Origin: Rathayibacter sp. Leaf185
GTDB taxonomy: Bacteria > Actinomycetota > Actinomycetes > Actinomycetales > Microbacteriaceae
Length of the DNA: 64,000 bases
Assembly: GCF_001423885.1 (NCBI RefSeq)
Contig: NZ_LMPP01000003.1
Coordinates: 1 to 64,000, forward strand
Direction: 5' to 3'
The notes under the pieces are model-generated. The model ran no database searches, was not told the origin of the DNA, and saw only the letters and a list, made by a program, of their open reading frames with translations. Numbering within the stretch: position 1 is the first letter of the stretch; each line of letters begins with the position of its first letter. The position numbers and the translations under genes are program-made. Of the stretch, positions 62,905 through 64,000 are shown piece after piece.

Positions 62905-63738
62905 GTGAGCATCACCGAGACAGGCACCGACGCGACGCTGTTCGACCTCGAGGCGGGAGGCGAGCCCTCCCCCGTGCGAGCAGCCGCGGTCGAACTCGAC
63001 CCCTCGTTCGGACGGGCACTCGGCGGCACCCCGGTGCCCGATCCGGCCGCTCGACGCTGGTTCGACGAGCTCGCCGTCTTCGACCTCGAGACGACGGGGA
63101 TCGATGTGCGGACGAGCCGCATCGTGACCGCCCACGTCGGCGTGATCGACGCCTCCGGCACACCGGTCGAGGCCACCACCTGGCTCGCCGACCCCGGCGT
63201 CGAGATCCCCGAGGGCGCGAGCGCCGTCCACGGCATCAGCACCGAGCACGCCCGGGCGCACGGGCGGGCGGCCGGCGAGGTCGTCGCCGAGATCTCGGAG
63301 GCGCTCCGCTCGCTCCTCGAGCGCGAGATCCCGGTGGTCGTCTACAACGCCCCCTACGACCTCTCCCTGCTGGCGCACGAGTCGCGCCGCTGGGGTGTGC
63401 CGGTCCTGCTCGACCCGAGCCCGATCATCGACCCCCTGGTCATCGACAAGGCCGTCGACCGCTACCGCAAGGGCAAGCGCACCCTCGTCCACGCCGCCGA
63501 GCACTACGGAGTCGCCCTCACCGACGCCCACGATGCCGGCGCCGACGCCGTCGCGGCCGGACGCCTGGCGCAGGCTCTCGGCCGCACGTTCGCCGACGAG
63601 CTGGGCAACGACGCCCGCGCGCTGCACGCGCTGCAGATCGACTGGTGCCGCACGCAGGCCGAGTCGTTCCAGGAGTACATGCGCCGCGTCCGCGACGAGG
63701 GCTTCACGGCCGACGGTGGCTGGCCCGTGCGCCACTGA
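62905..63738 (+). CDS. DEDDh 3'-5' exonuclease (DnaQ-like)
   Basis: 277 residues, GTG. After a 50-residue low-complexity lead, the DEDDh motifs appear: Exo I VFDLETTGID, Exo II VVYNAPYDLSLL, Exo III DAHDAGADAVAA, with the catalytic His in that block. GISTEHARAHG precedes. The C-terminal 60 residues are a helical tail (HALQIDWCRTQAESFQEYMRR). It resembles the actinobacterial epsilon-like exonuclease family used in proofreading or repair rather than an RNase. Confidence 0.9.
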   Translation: MSITETGTDATLFDLEAGGEPSPVRAAAVELDPSFGRALGGTPVPDPAARRWFDELAVFDLETTGIDVRTSRIVTAHVGVIDASGTPVEATTWLADPGVEIPEGASAVHGISTEHARAHGRAAGEVVAEISEALRSLLEREIPVVVYNAPYDLSLLAHESRRWGVPVLLDPSPIIDPLVIDKAVDRYRKGKRTLVHAAEHYGVALTDAHDAGADAVAAGRLAQALGRTFADELGNDARALHALQIDWCRTQAESFQEYMRRVRDEGFTADGGWPVRH

Positions 63739-63753
63739 CCGACGCCCCACCGC

Positions 63754-64000
63754 TCAGGTGAGCGTGCGTCCCTCCGCGAGCAGAGCGACGTACTCGGCGA
63801 TGCGCTTCGTGCGCGACTCCGGCCGCTTGAGCTGCTGCAGCCGGAAGAGGAACGCGAAGCGCTTCTGTCCCGTGACCGTCTCGAAGAACGCGCTCGCCGC
63901 CGGATCCGCGTCGATCGCCTCCTGCAGATCGGCGGGGACCTCCGCGCCCTTCTGGCGGTAGGCGGCCTCCCACCGGCCGTCCGCCTTCGCTCGCTCGATC
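63754..64000 (-). CDS. YdeI/OmpD-associated-family protein, C-terminal part
   Basis: Reverse frame of 81 residues that enters from the right edge and ends in TGA (63754-63756). The visible part reads ERAKADGRWEAAYRQKG, then FFETVTGQKRFAFLFRLQQL, KRPESRTKRIAEYVALLAEG. This matches the C-terminal helical domain of YdeI/OmpD-associated proteins (F-x-x-L-x-x-x-x-R, then K-R-x-E-T-R-x-x-R-I). The start is outside the window. Some relatives are linked to peptide or bacteriocin tolerance; the function here is not known. It converges with the exonuclease gene. Confidence 0.75.
   Translation of the reverse strand, partial: IERAKADGRWEAAYRQKGAEVPADLQEAIDADPAASAFFETVTGQKRFAFLFRLQQLKRPESRTKRIAEYVALLAEGRTLT

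Overview
This is a high-GC, gene-dense actinobacterial chromosome segment. Lineage markers are RbpA, mycothiol synthesis (MshC), a HelY-type helicase, the PafB/PafC pair, an SOS box of the mycobacterial TCGAAC-N4-GTTCGA form, sortase-E-like LAATG anchoring and many GTG or leaderless starts. Together with the gene order they suggest a member of the Microbacteriaceae (Rathayibacter/Clavibacter-like). The genus is inference. There are no rRNA genes, insertion sequences, prophage genes or CRISPR arrays; one tRNA (Leu, GAG) is present.

Region 1 (1-13.5 kb) looks accessory. It opens with the N-terminus of a DNA glycosylase and an antibiotic-biosynthesis-monooxygenase-fold gene, then 0.9 kb of decayed DNA holding the tail of a dead short-chain dehydrogenase. 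An MFS acid transporter, a VOC protein and an SDR follow. Next is a complete CoA-thioester catabolic set: enoyl-CoA hydratase, 3-hydroxyacyl-CoA dehydrogenase, divergent LysR regulator, CaiB-type CoA-transferase, glutaryl-CoA-dehydrogenase-like enzyme and PcaF-like thiolase. Two LysR-type T-N11-A boxes, each the same distance from an identical -35-like element, tie both catabolic operons to the LysR protein. The region ends with a TetX-like FAD monooxygenase divergent from a TetR regulator, with two tandem operator palindromes between them.

Region 2 (13.6-32.3 kb) is conserved housekeeping: atypical SDR, NfeD/SPFH membrane pair, glycerophosphodiesterase, RbpA, then a long reverse-strand block lnt, helY, tatC, tatA, small membrane protein, pafC, pafB, FKBP lipoprotein, tRNA m1A58 methyltransferase and HAD phosphatase. 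A PAC2 protein, mshC, uppP, an M20 peptidase and tRNA-Leu follow. The order resembles the mycobacterial pup-proteasome neighbourhood, but the proteasome and pupylation genes are absent from between trmI and pafB.

Region 3 (32.4-45.7 kb): cell-wall-anchored esterase, LLM flavoenzyme, SIMPL protein, an unknown small protein, a glutamate-5-kinase-like protein with an insertion, a GH3 glycosidase, and a LexA-controlled mutagenesis operon imuA-imuB-dnaE2 plus an unknown 145-residue protein.

Region 4 (45.7-64 kb): trehalose metabolism (treX-treY-treZ operon and a separate treS), a DEAD/DEAH helicase, SGNH hydrolase, D-Ala-D-Ala carboxypeptidase, TrmH/SpoU methyltransferase, sirtuin, histidine phosphatase, a glycosyltransferase/hydrolase pair, a DEDDh exonuclease and a partial YdeI-family gene. 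The most interesting material is the accessory CoA cluster with its readable regulon, whose dehydrogenases both lack a key residue, and the TetX/TetR-like module.
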